Under the pieces are notes generated by a model that was not told the DNA's origin, made no database searches, and saw only the letters and a list, made by a program, of their open reading frames with translations. DNA of 64,000 nt from Prostheceraeus crozeri (taxonomy: Eukaryota > Platyhelminthes > Polycladida > Euryleptidae): positions 1-64,000 of the forward strand of contig CAJQUW010011531.1 of the NCBI GenBank assembly GCA_907163375.1, in the 5' to 3' direction. Position numbers and translations under genes: made by a program. Position 1 is the stretch's first letter; the number at the start of each line of letters is the position of its first letter. Of the stretch, positions 45,676-56,350 are shown piece by piece.

Positions 45676-46066
45676 AGGGGGTGTCACACGGGCAAACTTA
45701 TCGTCCGATAAGTTTGCCAATAAGTTTGCTAGGGGTGTCACACGAGCAAACTTGTTGGCAAACTTATCGTAAGTTTGCTGAAACCGCCGATCTAACTAGT
45801 TAGATATTTTCATCAAACTTGCTCCATTTCTGGTCGCTGATTGGACTGACGCTTATCACTGACATGACGATAATGGTGACGTGTCAGGGTCGAATGATAC
45901 GGGAAATCCATTTGTGTGTTCGCTGTCTTTGTAGTTTAATAAATCTGTACTGAATCACAGATGAGGAAGAGATAGATAGAGTGCATTAAGACTCACACCC
46001 TGATACGGTCTGAAGCCATTTTCCTTCTCTTATCAATAGCATCCTATCTCTGGTAACTCTTCTGCG

Positions 46067-48437
46067 ATGTACGTGTGGTCAACGGAAGCTTTGAGTATTC
46101 TAATGAAAGAGTATAAGCGAAAACCGTGTCTTTGGAAGGTAAAATCCAAACAGTACTCCAATAGACTTGCACGGAGTGATGCGTTGGATGGAATAATCAA
46201 AGCATTAATCGACTTTGATCAGAAAACTTATCACGGACTTGATTCCGAAACAGTGAAAAAGAAAATAGACAGTTTGCGGACAACGTTCCGACGAGAGCAT
46301 AACAAGGTGATAGCCTCCCAAAAATCCGGATCTGCAGCGGATTCTGTGTACGTGCCATCGTTATGGTATTACGACAAACTGATCTTTCTGTGTGACTCAG
46401 AAACTTCAAGAAAAAGCATCTCAAGCCTTCAAGACGATAGCAGGGTAAGTAGATACTGAATGCTGCAAAATACATGTTTGTATTATGTACTGAATACATT
46501 GTACTTGGATTTAGAAATTAAACACTAAAACATGCACTTAATAACTAAGTAAATTTACATATTGCATACAGGAAACTCGGAACACCGTTACCATAACCTA
46601 GAAAATCGGTTTGTAAACAAACCAAAGGAAAAGCGAATTATTATTCCAGAAACGATGATCTATTCAAAATTCATTGGATCGCTTGATCTTGCCAGGAAAC
46701 TCTTCCATGACCATTGAAATATGTGCAGAAATGTTCTCGTACATCTTTTGCGACAGCAGAAGGATTTCGACTATATGATGAATGCCATTCACGTATGCCT
46801 CCTCTCAGGCTATCATGAAAAGAGCCTCGAGTAATTTCGCACGTGTCAGTGTTCTCACAATCAATTGATGTCGAAGTCATATATGCTATGTTTTTTCGTC
46901 GCAAAAAATTGTGCAAAGTACAGCATGCGAGAACAATTTTTTCAACTTTCTGTGGATCCAAAATAATAGGAGCTCTGAAAATTTGAAATCGAGACACAAG
47001 TATGCCAAAAGCATTTTCAACAACTCGTCTGGCTCTTGAGAGGCGATAATAAAAGATACGTCGGTTTTTAGGAATGTCTTTTAAATTGTAAGGCTTCATT
47101 ATATTCTCAGTCAAACTAAAAGCATCATCAGCGACGAATACATATGGGAATGATTCCTCCATCTCTGGGGTCAGGGGTGACGGCGTGTGCAGGTTCAAAT
47201 CACCCTTTTCAAGAAGTCTGCAGAAATCAGTTTTCGCAAATACACCTCCATCAGATACTCTTCCGTTTGTTCCGATATCCACATAAATGAATTCATATGT
47301 AGCATTAACCAAACCTAGCAAGACGATGCTCTTCGTCCCTTTGTAGTTGTAGTAGTAAGAGCCGGATTCCTTTGGAGGCAAAATGACCACATGTTTGCCA
47401 TCAAGAGCTCCTAAACAATGTGGAAAATTCCATCTGTTGAAGAATTCACGGGAAATTGATAACCATTCTTCTGAGGTAGCAGGAGTCTACAACGGAATTC
47501 ATGGTAATGAAGTTTCAACTAAAGTGTTAAAATATATGCTCTGCACAACATTTTACACACAATACATTATACTCCTTGCCCATTGTACGTATACATTATA
47601 CATTATTAGTGAAGTGAAGCATATATTCATAAATCAAAATTTGTATGAGATTTAGTCGTATTAATGAGTCTTACTTCATTAGTCTTATTTATCTTAAAAA
47701 GATTATACTTTCTTTCCAAATAAACGCCTTATTTGTTTACTTATTAAGACAATTAGTTCTTTCTCATTTGAGGACGAGGTCAATTGCTATCTTTTTTCCT
47801 AGAAGATTGTAACCCAAACCCCGTTGGAATAAGTATTGATTTTTTTCTGATCATACATCCATGGAAATCAGTTTTCAAAAAGTCCAAATTCAGAATGGAT
47901 GATATTGTAAAAACGCTCTTTTGTTCATTCACGTTTTGAAACCGTAAGTGGATTACGCAGTATGACAAACGCATAATAACTGATTCAGCATACAAAGGTG
48001 ACCGATGATTTTTTTCAGATAAAAGAGGTGCAACTGGAAGAGAACGATGAAAATATCTCGTACGCAACTCCGACAACACCCACCGCATCTTCGACAACAA
48101 GTATTGCATCCTCAAAATCACCTACGACATCTTCCAATATATCTGCTAAATATTCCAATACACCACTAATTTCTAGGAGAAAAATGAGGAAGCGAAATCC
48201 TCTGGACGAACTTTAACTTTAGCAGAGAAACATCTGAAACAGGAAGATGATGCTGATAGTGCTTTTGGACAGTACGTTGCGGCAGGTATGAAAGAAATGA
48301 CAGACAAGAAGCAAAAATTTTTAGCAGAGAAACTTATTACGGATATTTTATTTAAAGGTCGCAGTGGCGAGTTGGATGACAACCCATTCATTTCCAAGAA
48401 AATCTACATGGCCATGTTGGAAGAACACAATGAATGA
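46067..48437 (+). CDS. Harbinger MADF/Myb-like accessory protein, spliced
   Basis: Exon 1 (46067-46444) encodes a MADF-type domain: VWSTEALSILMKEYKRKPCL, YSNRLARSDALDGIIKALID, VKKKIDSLRTTFRREHNKV and PSLWYYDKLIFL. A GTAAGT donor follows at 46445. Exon 2 starts at 48019 after TTTTTTCAG, in phase, with IKEVQLEENDENISY and a Ser/Thr-rich linker. A one-base indel in an A-run near 48180 separates it from AEKHLKQEDDADSAFGQYVA and KKQKFLAEKLITDILF, a BESS-like tail, with stop at 48435-48437. In Harbinger elements this partner helps the transposase enter the nucleus and bind DNA. The intron contains the transposase's last exon on the other strand. Confidence 0.75.
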
Positions 48438-49343
48438 TTTGCTGTAATTGTCATTCAACAGTATGATATACAAGTACATGTAATTGTAAAAACATGTATG
48501 ACGAAGGAATGAATGAAGTTTTTATAAAAAGAGTTAATTCACGACTTTGCGTTTTTCTTATCCTTAATTATTTAAATATCTTATTGAATTATTTAATTTC
48601 TAAAAGAAATAAAAACGAATATATTGATATTCTGAACGTTTCGCTCATATTCGTAAGAGCATTATCAACAGACAAATGTGTATAATTAACTCATAGAACA
48701 AATCCTGGTAATATTATAATATAAAATATAAAATTCTATGTCACTATGAGTTAATTATACACATAATTCTGTTGATAATGCTCTTAAGAACATGAGCGAA
48801 ACGTTCAGAGTATCAACATATTCGCTTTTATTTCTTTTAAAAATATCACATAAAAGTTTATTTTTCAAATTATTTAATTATACTTAAAATCTTACAACAA
48901 ACAATGTCAGTCAGCTTACCTTCAAATAATCCATTCTCAATGATTCGTAAATGGCCTCGCATGTTTCGGGAATGATTTTCGATAATGCAGTTCTGGAAAT
49001 TCTAGTCGAATACTGCATGTCCGTATAAGACCTTCCAGTGGCTAAAAACCTCAATGTAGCGCTCAACCTCCTCAGGCGTAATGGAGGGACGCATATTAGT
49101 ATCTTCCCGTACCAATTTCGTCCGAATTAAATTTAGTAACTCCTCAAAAGTAGGTTTATCCATTCTGAGATAGTTCAAAAAATCGGCATTATCCTCCATG
49201 TGCAGCTCTCTCAGAAGAGTAAAATGCGATTGTCTGTCACGTTTCATCAACCATTTCCGACTCCACTTCCTTTTCTGGTTCTTCTTCGCAGCAGCAACAA
49301 TGACTATTGAGGCCCACAATTGTTTCTTTCGGAACGAAGACAT
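46671..49343 (-). CDS. Harbinger DDE transposase (HARBI1-like), spliced
   Basis: Exon 1 (49343-48920) reads MSSFRKKQLWASIVIVAAAK, FLNYLRMDKPTFEELLNLIR and, after a one-base frameshift near 49065, LRFLATGRSYTDMQYSTRIS with SKIIPETCEAIYESL, then a GTAAGC donor. Exon 2 starts near 47489 after a TTGTAG acceptor: HCLGALDGKHVVILPP (first Asp), YEFIYVDIGTNGRVSDGGVF (second Asp), KNRRIFYYRLSRARRVVENA FGIL (Glu) and the CCTLHNFLRR tail. It cuts and pastes the element at TWA sites. The exon 1 shift probably inactivates this copy. Confidence 0.82.
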
Positions 49344-49797
49344 GATTATACTATCTAACACACTCTAACTTCAAAGTGGAGTCACAGTTCGTCTGATCAA
49401 CAGCATTTTCTCTGACTTTCCCACTGTATTTCACAAAGCAAGAAAATGCTATTCTTAGAGTTACATAATCGATGAATTTGCCAACAAGTTTGCTCGTGTG
49501 ACAGGGTATATTTTCATCAAACTTATTTGAGCAAACTTATTGGCAAACTTATCGGACGATAAGTTTGCCCGTGTGACACCCCCTTAAGTTTCATGTCGGG
49601 AATGTGTGGAGTGAATGATTCTGTCTTTCCTTCGTTTCTTTTTACTTATTTTCTTACTACTAGTTCGATGTCTTAAGAGGTAGTGTCTTATTTTGTTATT
49701 TTCTACTAATGAATTCTTTTATTTGTCTCTGTTGAATGGCGTGATATGATCGAATGCTAATCATGTGCTGCGCGTGTACGACACTGCAGTTACATTC

Positions 49798-49843
49798 AAT
49801 TGCCTGACGATGGACGTCTGTGACGCCCGAAAGGCCTCGTAAT
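49798..49843 (+). ncRNA. Hammerhead-like motif, PLE-2 right arm
   Basis: CTGACGA (49804-49810), then T, then GG-A-CGTC (49812-49818) pairing with GACGCC (49822-49827) around TGT with a bulged A, then C and GAAA (49829-49832). GGCCTC follows, and GTAAT (49839-49843) can pair with ATTGC-side bases before the box (about 49799-49803) as stem I with one G-U. Cleavage would fall after CTC at 49838, an allowed NUH site. The T and C flanking stem II are mismatched, and stem III would be only GGCC, so it fits a minimal dimer-type hammerhead at best. Confidence 0.5.
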
Positions 49844-50224
49844 CTCTTTGGAAAAAGAAAAAAGAATTCAGTAACAAGCATACATCGACGCTTTTGGCTT
49901 CCTATAATGAACAGTATAAGTGATTCAAGCCCTCTATTCCCAGAAATGATGGTTTGTGCATTTATATTTTCTGTGTTGGACTGCTGCAACGTTATTTTTG
50001 CAGGCTGCAGGACGACATCGATACATCGCCTGCAGAAAGTGCAAAATGCATGCGCCATACTAGCTCGACGGCTTCCAAAGAATGCCCACATCTCCAAGAC
50101 TCTTTATGAGCTTCATTGGCTGCCAGTTCATTACGGCATCGAATACAAAGTCTGTTGCATGATCCACAACTGCATTTACGGTCATTCTAACGATCATGCT
50201 AAGTTGTCGAGTCTGGATCGGACT

Positions 50225-52190
50225 GAGCGTATGGAAGCCAAAAATCGGCAATACAGCGATCAGTTCAAACAGGCGGGTGGCGACCAACAGAAAATTTTTG
50301 GATTGCTTAGTCAAATAGTGGGAGAATCTGAACAAACGTCACCCAATTGCTCTCCGAATACAATGGCAAATTTCTTCGATGAAAGGATAAAGAAGATCAA
50401 TGAATGGCTTCACATTAAGAGAGCAGAAATGGAATCACATGAATTGCCTGTACAGAATATTCAAAACAATAAATTTATTGGGCATTCCATCAGTGATTTT
50501 CAAAGTGTCACTGTCCAAGAAATACAGAAACTAGTAATGAGCTCTCCAAATAAGCAGTGTGATCTGGATCCATGCCCTACGTGGTTAGTAAAAAAAGTGC
50601 ATAAAAACTCTGGATCCAATAATAACAAAAATAGTGAACAAATCGTTATTCAGTGGAATGTTCCGTGATATATGGAAGACTGCTATTGTCCGATCTTTGT
50701 TAAAAAAAGACAGGTCTTGACCGATGTCCGCAGAGCTTTCGACTGGCCAGCAATCTCTCTTTTCTTTCCAAATTGACTGAAAGAAAGATAATGTGTCATT
50801 TTTCGATCACGCTGGATCTTTACCGGAACTGAATTCTGCTTACAAGCGTTTTCATAGTACGGAAGCGACACTTCTGAAAGTTCAGTCTGATCTACTACGA
50901 AATGTGGATGATAGAACGCTAAGTCTTCTTCTTCTTCTTGACAATAGTGCAGCAGCATTTGATACAGTATGACATTCCAGGTTGTTAGCAACTCTCTCAA
51001 CAATGGGCATAGATGGAGCATGTATTCAATGATTTCGCCGTATCTTGAAGGTCACTATCAAATTGTGAAAATCGGTAATCGATGCTCTGACATTTTTCAA
51101 ATCTGTCAAGGTGTTCCCCGGGGAGTTGTCTTGGTCCAATTTTGTTTGTGCTGAGCCATGCGCGTTTGCATGAGGTGATTGACAAGTTCTCCGACATTCA
51201 TGTCCATGCTTATGCAGATGATCATCAACTCTACATATCCTATGCAACCGATGCAATGAGTCTAATGCATTATGTGCAATTTTTAGATTTATAGCTGGAA
51301 AGAGTCAGGAGTATTTTATGATGTTGTTATTATTATTGCAAATGTTCATCTCTTTCAAACAATTGTGTAATGGAGAAGTGTTAAGATGAAATTCGCTGTG
51401 GGATGTTTAACAATAATTTCAAACTAAATGATGATAAGACTGAAGCCATGATTGTTGGTTCTAAAGTTCAACTTAAGAAATCGGAAATTAACTTTGTAAA
51501 AGTTGCTGATTCAATCATTATGCCTTCTGAATTTGTAAGGAATTTAGGATTCCAAATGAATCACACAATGAAAGTCAATACACAAGTTTCTAGCATTTGC
51601 AAAATCAATTACAACCTGCGAAGATTGAAGCCAATAGCAAGATCTATAGAACTTGACACATTGAAATCGATGATACATTCTATCATAACTTCAACGTTGA
51701 ACTACTGCAATTCACTTCTTTCAAATGCACCACAACACCAATTTGAGAGATTGCAGATTTTGCAGAATAGAGCGACCAGATTAATTCTCATTTGCAGTCT
51801 CCACGAGCTTTATGTAAAGGATCTCCTCCCACCTCTTCACTGGTTGCCGGTAGAGGCTAGGGTAATGTATAAAATTGTCTAATTGTTCACAAATGCTTGA
51901 TGGGATCAGCAACAGGTTATCTGCAAAGTGAAAAACAACTTCATGAACCACGCAGAGCGAACTTGAGAAGTTATGTGCATAACAGCAGTTCTCTGGAGAT
52001 CCCATGGACCACCAACATTACTCACGGCGATCGCACATTTTCGGTTGCTGCTGCAGCTTGCTGCAATGAACTGCCAGCTGACAGTCGTTCTCTCTCCAAT
52101 ACCATTCATTTCAAAAAGATTCTAAAAAGCCATTTGTTCAAGAAATTTGTAACCGCTTGGAACTTTTTTGTGAAAGCGGGATATAAATAG
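50225..52190 (+). pseudogene. CR1-like LINE ORF2, second copy, inactivated
   Basis: It starts in the endonuclease-RT linker (QQKIFGLLSQIVGESEQTSP, ANFFDERIKKI, SPNKQCDLDPCPTWLVKK). RT follows in broken frames: STEATLLKVQSDLLRNVDDR, LSLLLLLDNSAAFDTV (motif A), CQGVPRGVVLV (motif B) and HAYADDHQLYISY (motif C). A short PLE piece intervenes (51285-51350), then NDDKTEAMIVGSK, LNYCNSLLSNAP, LPPLHWLPVEARVMYKIV and the tail FSVAAAACCNELPADSRSLS. Several stops and shifts. The first ORF and endonuclease are missing. Confidence 0.85.
51285..51350 (+). repeat. Short PLE-1-type terminal fragment inside a LINE
   Basis: TTTTTAGATTTATAGCTGGA AAGAGTCAGG and the following TTATTATTATTGCAAATG match the outer tip of the PLE-1 arms at 13880-13935 and (inverted) 26345-26396. 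It interrupts the LINE RT between motif C and the NDDKTE block. Confidence 0.75.
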
Positions 52191-52691
52191 ATGAATTATT
52201 ATTATGCTGTTGATACAATGACACATTGCATTTACAACGCGAACGTTTCACCTTATTTCGGTAATTCTGCTGTTGGAATGTCAGCGATCAACTCGAAGCG
52301 TCAATACTGCGAACGGCTATGTCATTCAGCAATTGAAATATCTTTACTTAACATGAAATGGATGATACGCTTCTTGATCGGTCAAACCTACTCAAAGGGG
52401 AATCAATGAAGGTAATGAATTTAGATAGCAATAAAGAACTAGAACAGATGAAGATGATGAAGACACTAGTACGTCGCGGACATGTGTTGTAATGTCAACG
52501 GTGCCTAAACGATGCCGGTAGCTTATCAGTGTACTTTGTAAATATTCACAGCTATCAGCACTTCTCTTTAGACATAAAAAAGCACTGTTACAATGTAACT
52601 TGTGTTAAGTGTTAATCATAATTTTGGACAGTACGACTTACTCACCAATTCATTTCACATGAGGAGAGGAGAACCGTTGTTTGTCCTTCTA
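52191..52691 (+). other. Region upstream of GPCR, possible 5'-UTR exon
   Basis: No coding feature is evident. The right end (TTGTCCTTCTA then GTAAGTATT at 52692) is a good splice donor, so the last part may be the non-coding first exon of the GPCR gene. The promoter was not located. Confidence 0.35.
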
Positions 52692-53396
52692 GTAAGTATT
52701 TCAATTTCTATACTTTCTAGAACATGACAATTTTCTTTAAATAGTATTTTTCACTTTCTATTTAGAATTAACTAGTCTTTAGCTCGTTTTTTTAAATTTA
52801 GCTACTTTGATGCACTTTGCTACATTGAATTGCAATAAATCGCCTTATGGCAAGAATCTATAACTGCTGTATATTTCAGCATTTTGATTCTTCTTACGAT
52901 CGTGCACCATCGACCTACTGCAGATCGGGACCTAGACGATCGGCTGAGATTGCCATTAACAAACCGCTGTTGTCCATTCTCGTCTCACTAGCTTAAACAA
53001 CGGAAAAATCGGATTTCTATGAGATGGACAATCGGAAACGCATGGTGCAAATCAAGCAAAACCTTTGACATTGTCAAAAGGGCTTTATCTTCCATTATTA
53101 CGTTCAAGTTTAATTTTTCTCAGAAGTTCACGATCTTTTCACTTTCAAGATAATTAATAAATGAAGTTGATATTGATTTTGCCTCAGAAGAAGGCAGGGT
53201 GTTAAAACCTGACTTCTGGTAGTTTTTACTATCTTTTTGATGGAATTCGTTTAGTTTCCGAGTCACATAGATATTACAGTGTACATGCCTCGGTATTCTA
53301 TTTGTCAATTAATGAATTCTAAATGAATCAATTCGAAATGAATTGAAAATAATTAGATATAATATTGATAATTAATTATAAAGGTTTCCTTTGTAG
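52692..53396 (+). other. Predicted 5'-UTR intron of the GPCR gene
   Basis: The donor GTAAGT (52692-52697) and the acceptor TTTCCTTTGTAG (53385-53396) directly precede the ATG. A polypyrimidine run lies at the acceptor. An intron immediately before the start codon of a single-coding-exon GPCR is common in animals. Inside, CCTCAGAAGAAGGC...AAAACCTGACTTC (53183-53218) weakly resembles PLE terminal hairpins. Confidence 0.5.
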
Positions 53397-54383
53397 ATGT
53401 CAACATTTGTATATCATTATGAAACTCAAGTGAATTGTACGATGGAAGTATTTTCGTACGTCTATTCAAAATGGCTGTGGCCGGCACTATGGGCCATATT
53501 CGCTCTCATCTGTTTAACAACAATTTCTGGATTGATTCTCAATTCCTTGGCTATGATAGTTCTCAAGCGAGCCAGTGAAGATAGCTGCATGGGAATTGTA
53601 CTGAAAAACGTAGCTGTTTGTGATCAGTGTGTTTTATTCATGGATTTGATCGATGCAATTTGTCATGCATGTGCTCCTTTGGCTGGCTTGAGTCCAGTGC
53701 TGCGATTTACAGTTATCTATGGACACCCATATCTTTGGGCGATTCATTCCGGACTGTTGACCGTTCGAAGTTGGAGTATGACGTATCTTTCAGTAACAAG
53801 AGCTTTTTGCATCGCAATGCCATTTAAGTTCAAGGAATATTTTTCCTCCAAGCGAACCATCATTATGCTAGTTTGTCTCTGGATAGCGGCTTTGGCTTTA
53901 AATACTTATAAATATGGAGAAGTTTCGGTTCTACTTGGGCATTGCCCGGAAGGAATTAGATTACATATTACTGGTATTCAGTATGTGCCACAAGTTTATA
54001 CTCTTTTCACAAGTTTGATTCTGAATTCCACAGTTCCTATAGCTTTAACAATATTGGCAAATATTGTTTTACTGATCAGTGTAACCCGTGCATCGAAGTT
54101 TCGGGAGCAATCCTCAAGTGGAGGTAATGCTGCTGCCGCTCAAAAGCGAAGCGTCCAAGTTGTAATGCTTCTATCGGCGTTGTTTGTTCTTTGCCAAATT
54201 CCAATGGTTGCATATGGTACTTTAATTGGTCATTTAACAGTCCCCAGCATATCAATTTTTATTAATATGCTGGGACTTTTAATCAATAATCTCGATTCCT
54301 CAAGCAATTTTTTTATATATGTGAAGGCTAATCCGAAATTCAAAGAAGAAATCAAAAAGTTGTTAACTGGAAAGAAGAAATGA
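53397..54383 (+). CDS. Rhodopsin-family (class A) G-protein-coupled receptor, orphan
   Basis: This intact 328-residue ORF has seven membrane segments: about 27-56 (GLILNS, N49 as N1.50), 66-92 (NVAVCDQ, D76 as D2.50), 113-142 (SVTRAFCIAMPF, R135 as R3.50), 153-172 (W162), 198-229 (P214), 252-278 (LFVLCQIP, P269) and 284-309 (NNLDSSSNFFIY, a NPxxY variant with Phe for Pro). The pattern resembles invertebrate peptide/FMRFamide-type receptors. A glycosylation site (NCT, 13-15) lies before the first segment. The usual Cys at the top of helix 3 seems missing, although C183 is present in loop 2. It would signal from the plasma membrane. Ligand unknown. Confidence 0.88.
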   Translation: MSTFVYHYETQVNCTMEVFSYVYSKWLWPALWAIFALICLTTISGLILNSLAMIVLKRASEDSCMGIVLKNVAVCDQCVLFMDLIDAICHACAPLAGLSPVLRFTVIYGHPYLWAIHSGLLTVRSWSMTYLSVTRAFCIAMPFKFKEYFSSKRTIIMLVCLWIAALALNTYKYGEVSVLLGHCPEGIRLHITGIQYVPQVYTLFTSLILNSTVPIALTILANIVLLISVTRASKFREQSSSGGNAAAAQKRSVQVVMLLSALFVLCQIPMVAYGTLIGHLTVPSISIFINMLGLLINNLDSSSNFFIYVKANPKFKEEIKKLLTGKKK

Positions 54384-54415
54384 ATGGTCATGAAAATAGC
54401 ATGAGCAATTCAGTC

Positions 54416-54421
54416 AATAAA
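54416..54421 (+). terminator. Polyadenylation signal of GPCR gene
   Basis: AATAAA lies 33 bp after the stop codon. It is the first consensus signal downstream, although such a short 3' UTR is unusual. Confidence 0.45.
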
Positions 54422-55289
54422 ATCTAACCACGAAAATAGCATGGATTGGACCAAAATTTCACAACGTACTATTTGTTCAATTCCACTTGTTTGGTTGTTG
54501 TTTTATTATCTATAAACGCAAATGAGTTATTGATGGTTTTCGCCGTCTCCTTGATAAGTGTGCATAGTGAATTACACAACATGACATTCTGTACAATGGT
54601 GTTGTTAAATGGTGTTGCTTCTCATCAAGAAATCAAAGGAGGAATTAACTAAGCACAAGTTTTCTCAAATATGAATTTTCTGCATTTTGCTCTAGTGACA
54701 CCAGCATGTTAATGTTGCGTTGTATTATCACATGAAAACTGCATTTCATGTATTTGATATGTTATTAAATTTATTTGACAAACAGACTGTGCTTTCTGAT
54801 AATTTTTCTGACTAAATGTACTGCTTTTTTACCTCGTAGACCCTGAGACAGCTGTATATAATTTAATTTGATCGGATTATTATTCTTTTAGACCCGGTCA
54901 AACGTGTCACGGTATCGTAGACGCGCGCTTTCGTAGAACTTCGGGAGCGGTACCCTTCGACACGCGTCCATTCCACCTTTTTGGAGTAACAGTCTCAAAT
55001 TCGACTTTCGGTTTGAAAAAAATGACTTAAACAATTTTGCGAATACATCCCCGTGTCGTGTTAGTCACTGCCGTTTACAACTATTATGCCGGTCTCGTAG
55101 AGCTTCGGGACCTGTGCCATTATACTCAGCCTGGTCCATTCTTTCTTTGGGGGACTGAAACAGAGTAGATGTACAACTCGCTTGTTCTCGAATTCTCTAA
55201 TCCGTTAAGCTTAGTTTTTCACGTTTCTCATTTGCCAACATAGTTCTGCTAATTAAATCTCACTCTCATGGGATCCCAAATTATTTGGA
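54422..55289. other. Non-coding stretch with a diverged GC-rich duplication
   Basis: Two related blocks, GTAGAACTTCGGGAGCGGTA..GTCCATTC (from about 54932) and GTAGAGCTTCGGGACCTGTG..GTCCATTC (from about 55092), stand about 160 bp apart in AT-rich DNA. No gene was recognised. Confidence 0.5.
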
Positions 55290-56335
55290 TCTGCTGTTTT
55301 GAGTTACGACCTATCTCGTGCATTCGATGGAATTGATCACTACTTGATTTCATTTAAAATGTCAAAACGGAATTTGCCATCTTGTCTGATTGCTTGACTG
55401 GCCGCATATCTTCATGATAGAAAAGTATTAACGAAACTACATGTAAGTAATCATTTTTTCGTATTTTAAGCATTGAGAAAGGAGTTCTACAGGTATCTGT
55501 GATGAGACCTGCGAATTTTTTTACATTGCATGTTTGTCACTAACTTTCTGGCATCAAATGTTTCGCATGTAGCTGTTAGAAATGCTGATAATGTAGCTAA
55601 TGTAATACCATTAAAAAAGTAGTGATTTGGAGTGCATTCGTTTCGTTGTGAGTGTGACATTGAAAGTAAGAAGAATAATTTGTTGCATTGGTGTGCAAAT
55701 AACAGGCTGACACTTAAATAGTAAGAAATAAAACGTTTATGTTTGTGTCAAGAGATCCTGTGCCCTTTGATCCTCCTCCCCCAATTAATCATGTGCACAT
55801 TTTGAAGCTTCTGAATGTTTAAATGACAAGCTTAGTCGGGATGATCAAATGGAGTATTTATGGTGCAAAGCAAGTCAGCGCATACATACATATCATTCGC
55901 AAGCTAGAGACTTAAGCATCAGCTGCAAAACTCACAAAGTATATATTGTGCTTATTCGATCCATCTTGGATTTCTAAGAAAAGCAGCAAAGTGCTGACAA
56001 GAATTGACAGAAGGGTCCATCACCTTATATATGAATCTGGATGCTAATCATGTGAAAATGTCTGCAGGCTCTTCAAAGTAGGCATACAGAAAAATTTTGT
56101 TGGCTATGGAATTGCTTCATGAGATTGAGAATAGAGATCATATTCTATATGATTTGCCACAACCGAAGCTACCTAGAAATGATTTTTACTCCTTTCCTTA
56201 TGTTCCAACTGATAAATTTGAGAAATGGTGTGTCATTTTCTCTATACGGTACCTTTGTGAAGGCATTTGAATCTAGACAATATCTGCTGCAAATTCTATG
56301 TATATGATTCTCATTTCACGATAGCAAGCGCTTAT
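55290..56335 (+). pseudogene. CR1-like LINE RT remnant
   Basis: Broken frames give LSYDLSRAFDGIDHYLISFK (RT motif A), RNADNVANVIPLKK (motif C with Asn for Asp), NNLLHWCANNRLTLK and SWISKKSSKVLTRIDRRVHH, the thumb and C-terminal region. There are many stops and shifts, so this is an old copy. It ends near the Tc1 insertion. Confidence 0.65.
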
Positions 56336-56350
56336 TTGCTTACTTACTTA

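Larger units (their letters stand above)
45676..49584. mobile_element. PIF/Harbinger transposon, two-gene
   Basis: Ends AGGGGGTGTCACACGGGCAA (45676) and its perfect inverse at 49584 continue through ACTTATCGTCCGATAAGTTT to about 54 bp. TAA is duplicated (45673-45675 and 49585-49587). The uninterrupted PLE arm has a single TTA at 44440-44442 in matching sequence, an exact empty site. The 3909-bp element carries a MADF-type DNA-binding gene on plus and a DDE transposase on minus, the normal Harbinger pair. Repeats of GCAAACTTATTGGC occur inside both ends. Confidence 0.95.
44112..49945. mobile_element. Penelope-like element pair 2 (PLE-2), head-to-head
   Basis: Arms 44112-44983 (minus copy) and 45132-49915 (plus copy, interrupted by Harbinger) are near-identical inverted repeats of about 875 bp. 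The minus copy extends a further 145 bp toward the centre with more RT sequence. A 12-bp duplication in the host LINE flanks the whole. Each arm has a C-terminal PLE endonuclease and a hammerhead-like terminal motif. So it appears to have integrated as one inverted unit. Confidence 0.85.
43530..50190 (+). pseudogene. CR1-like LINE remnant split by PLE-2
   Basis: The left part reads YLSNWHQAVKIGHVTSKFDS, VACGVP*WSVLAPILF (motif B with a stop), HHSYADDTNTYLSC (motif C) and LNPDKSQLFLCG. The right part (from 49946) reads MMVCAFIFSVLDCCNVIFAG, RLQKVQNACAILARRLPK and LYELHWLPVHYGIEYKV, the RT thumb and C-terminus. ATGATGGTTTGT occurs at 44100-44111 and 49946-49957, so the intervening 5.8 kb arrived by insertion with a 12-bp duplication. 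Confidence 0.85.

Noticed and set aside
53120..53308. 62-codon minus ORF in the GPCR intron
   Set aside because: It may echo a PLE or LINE tail but is too short and weak to call.
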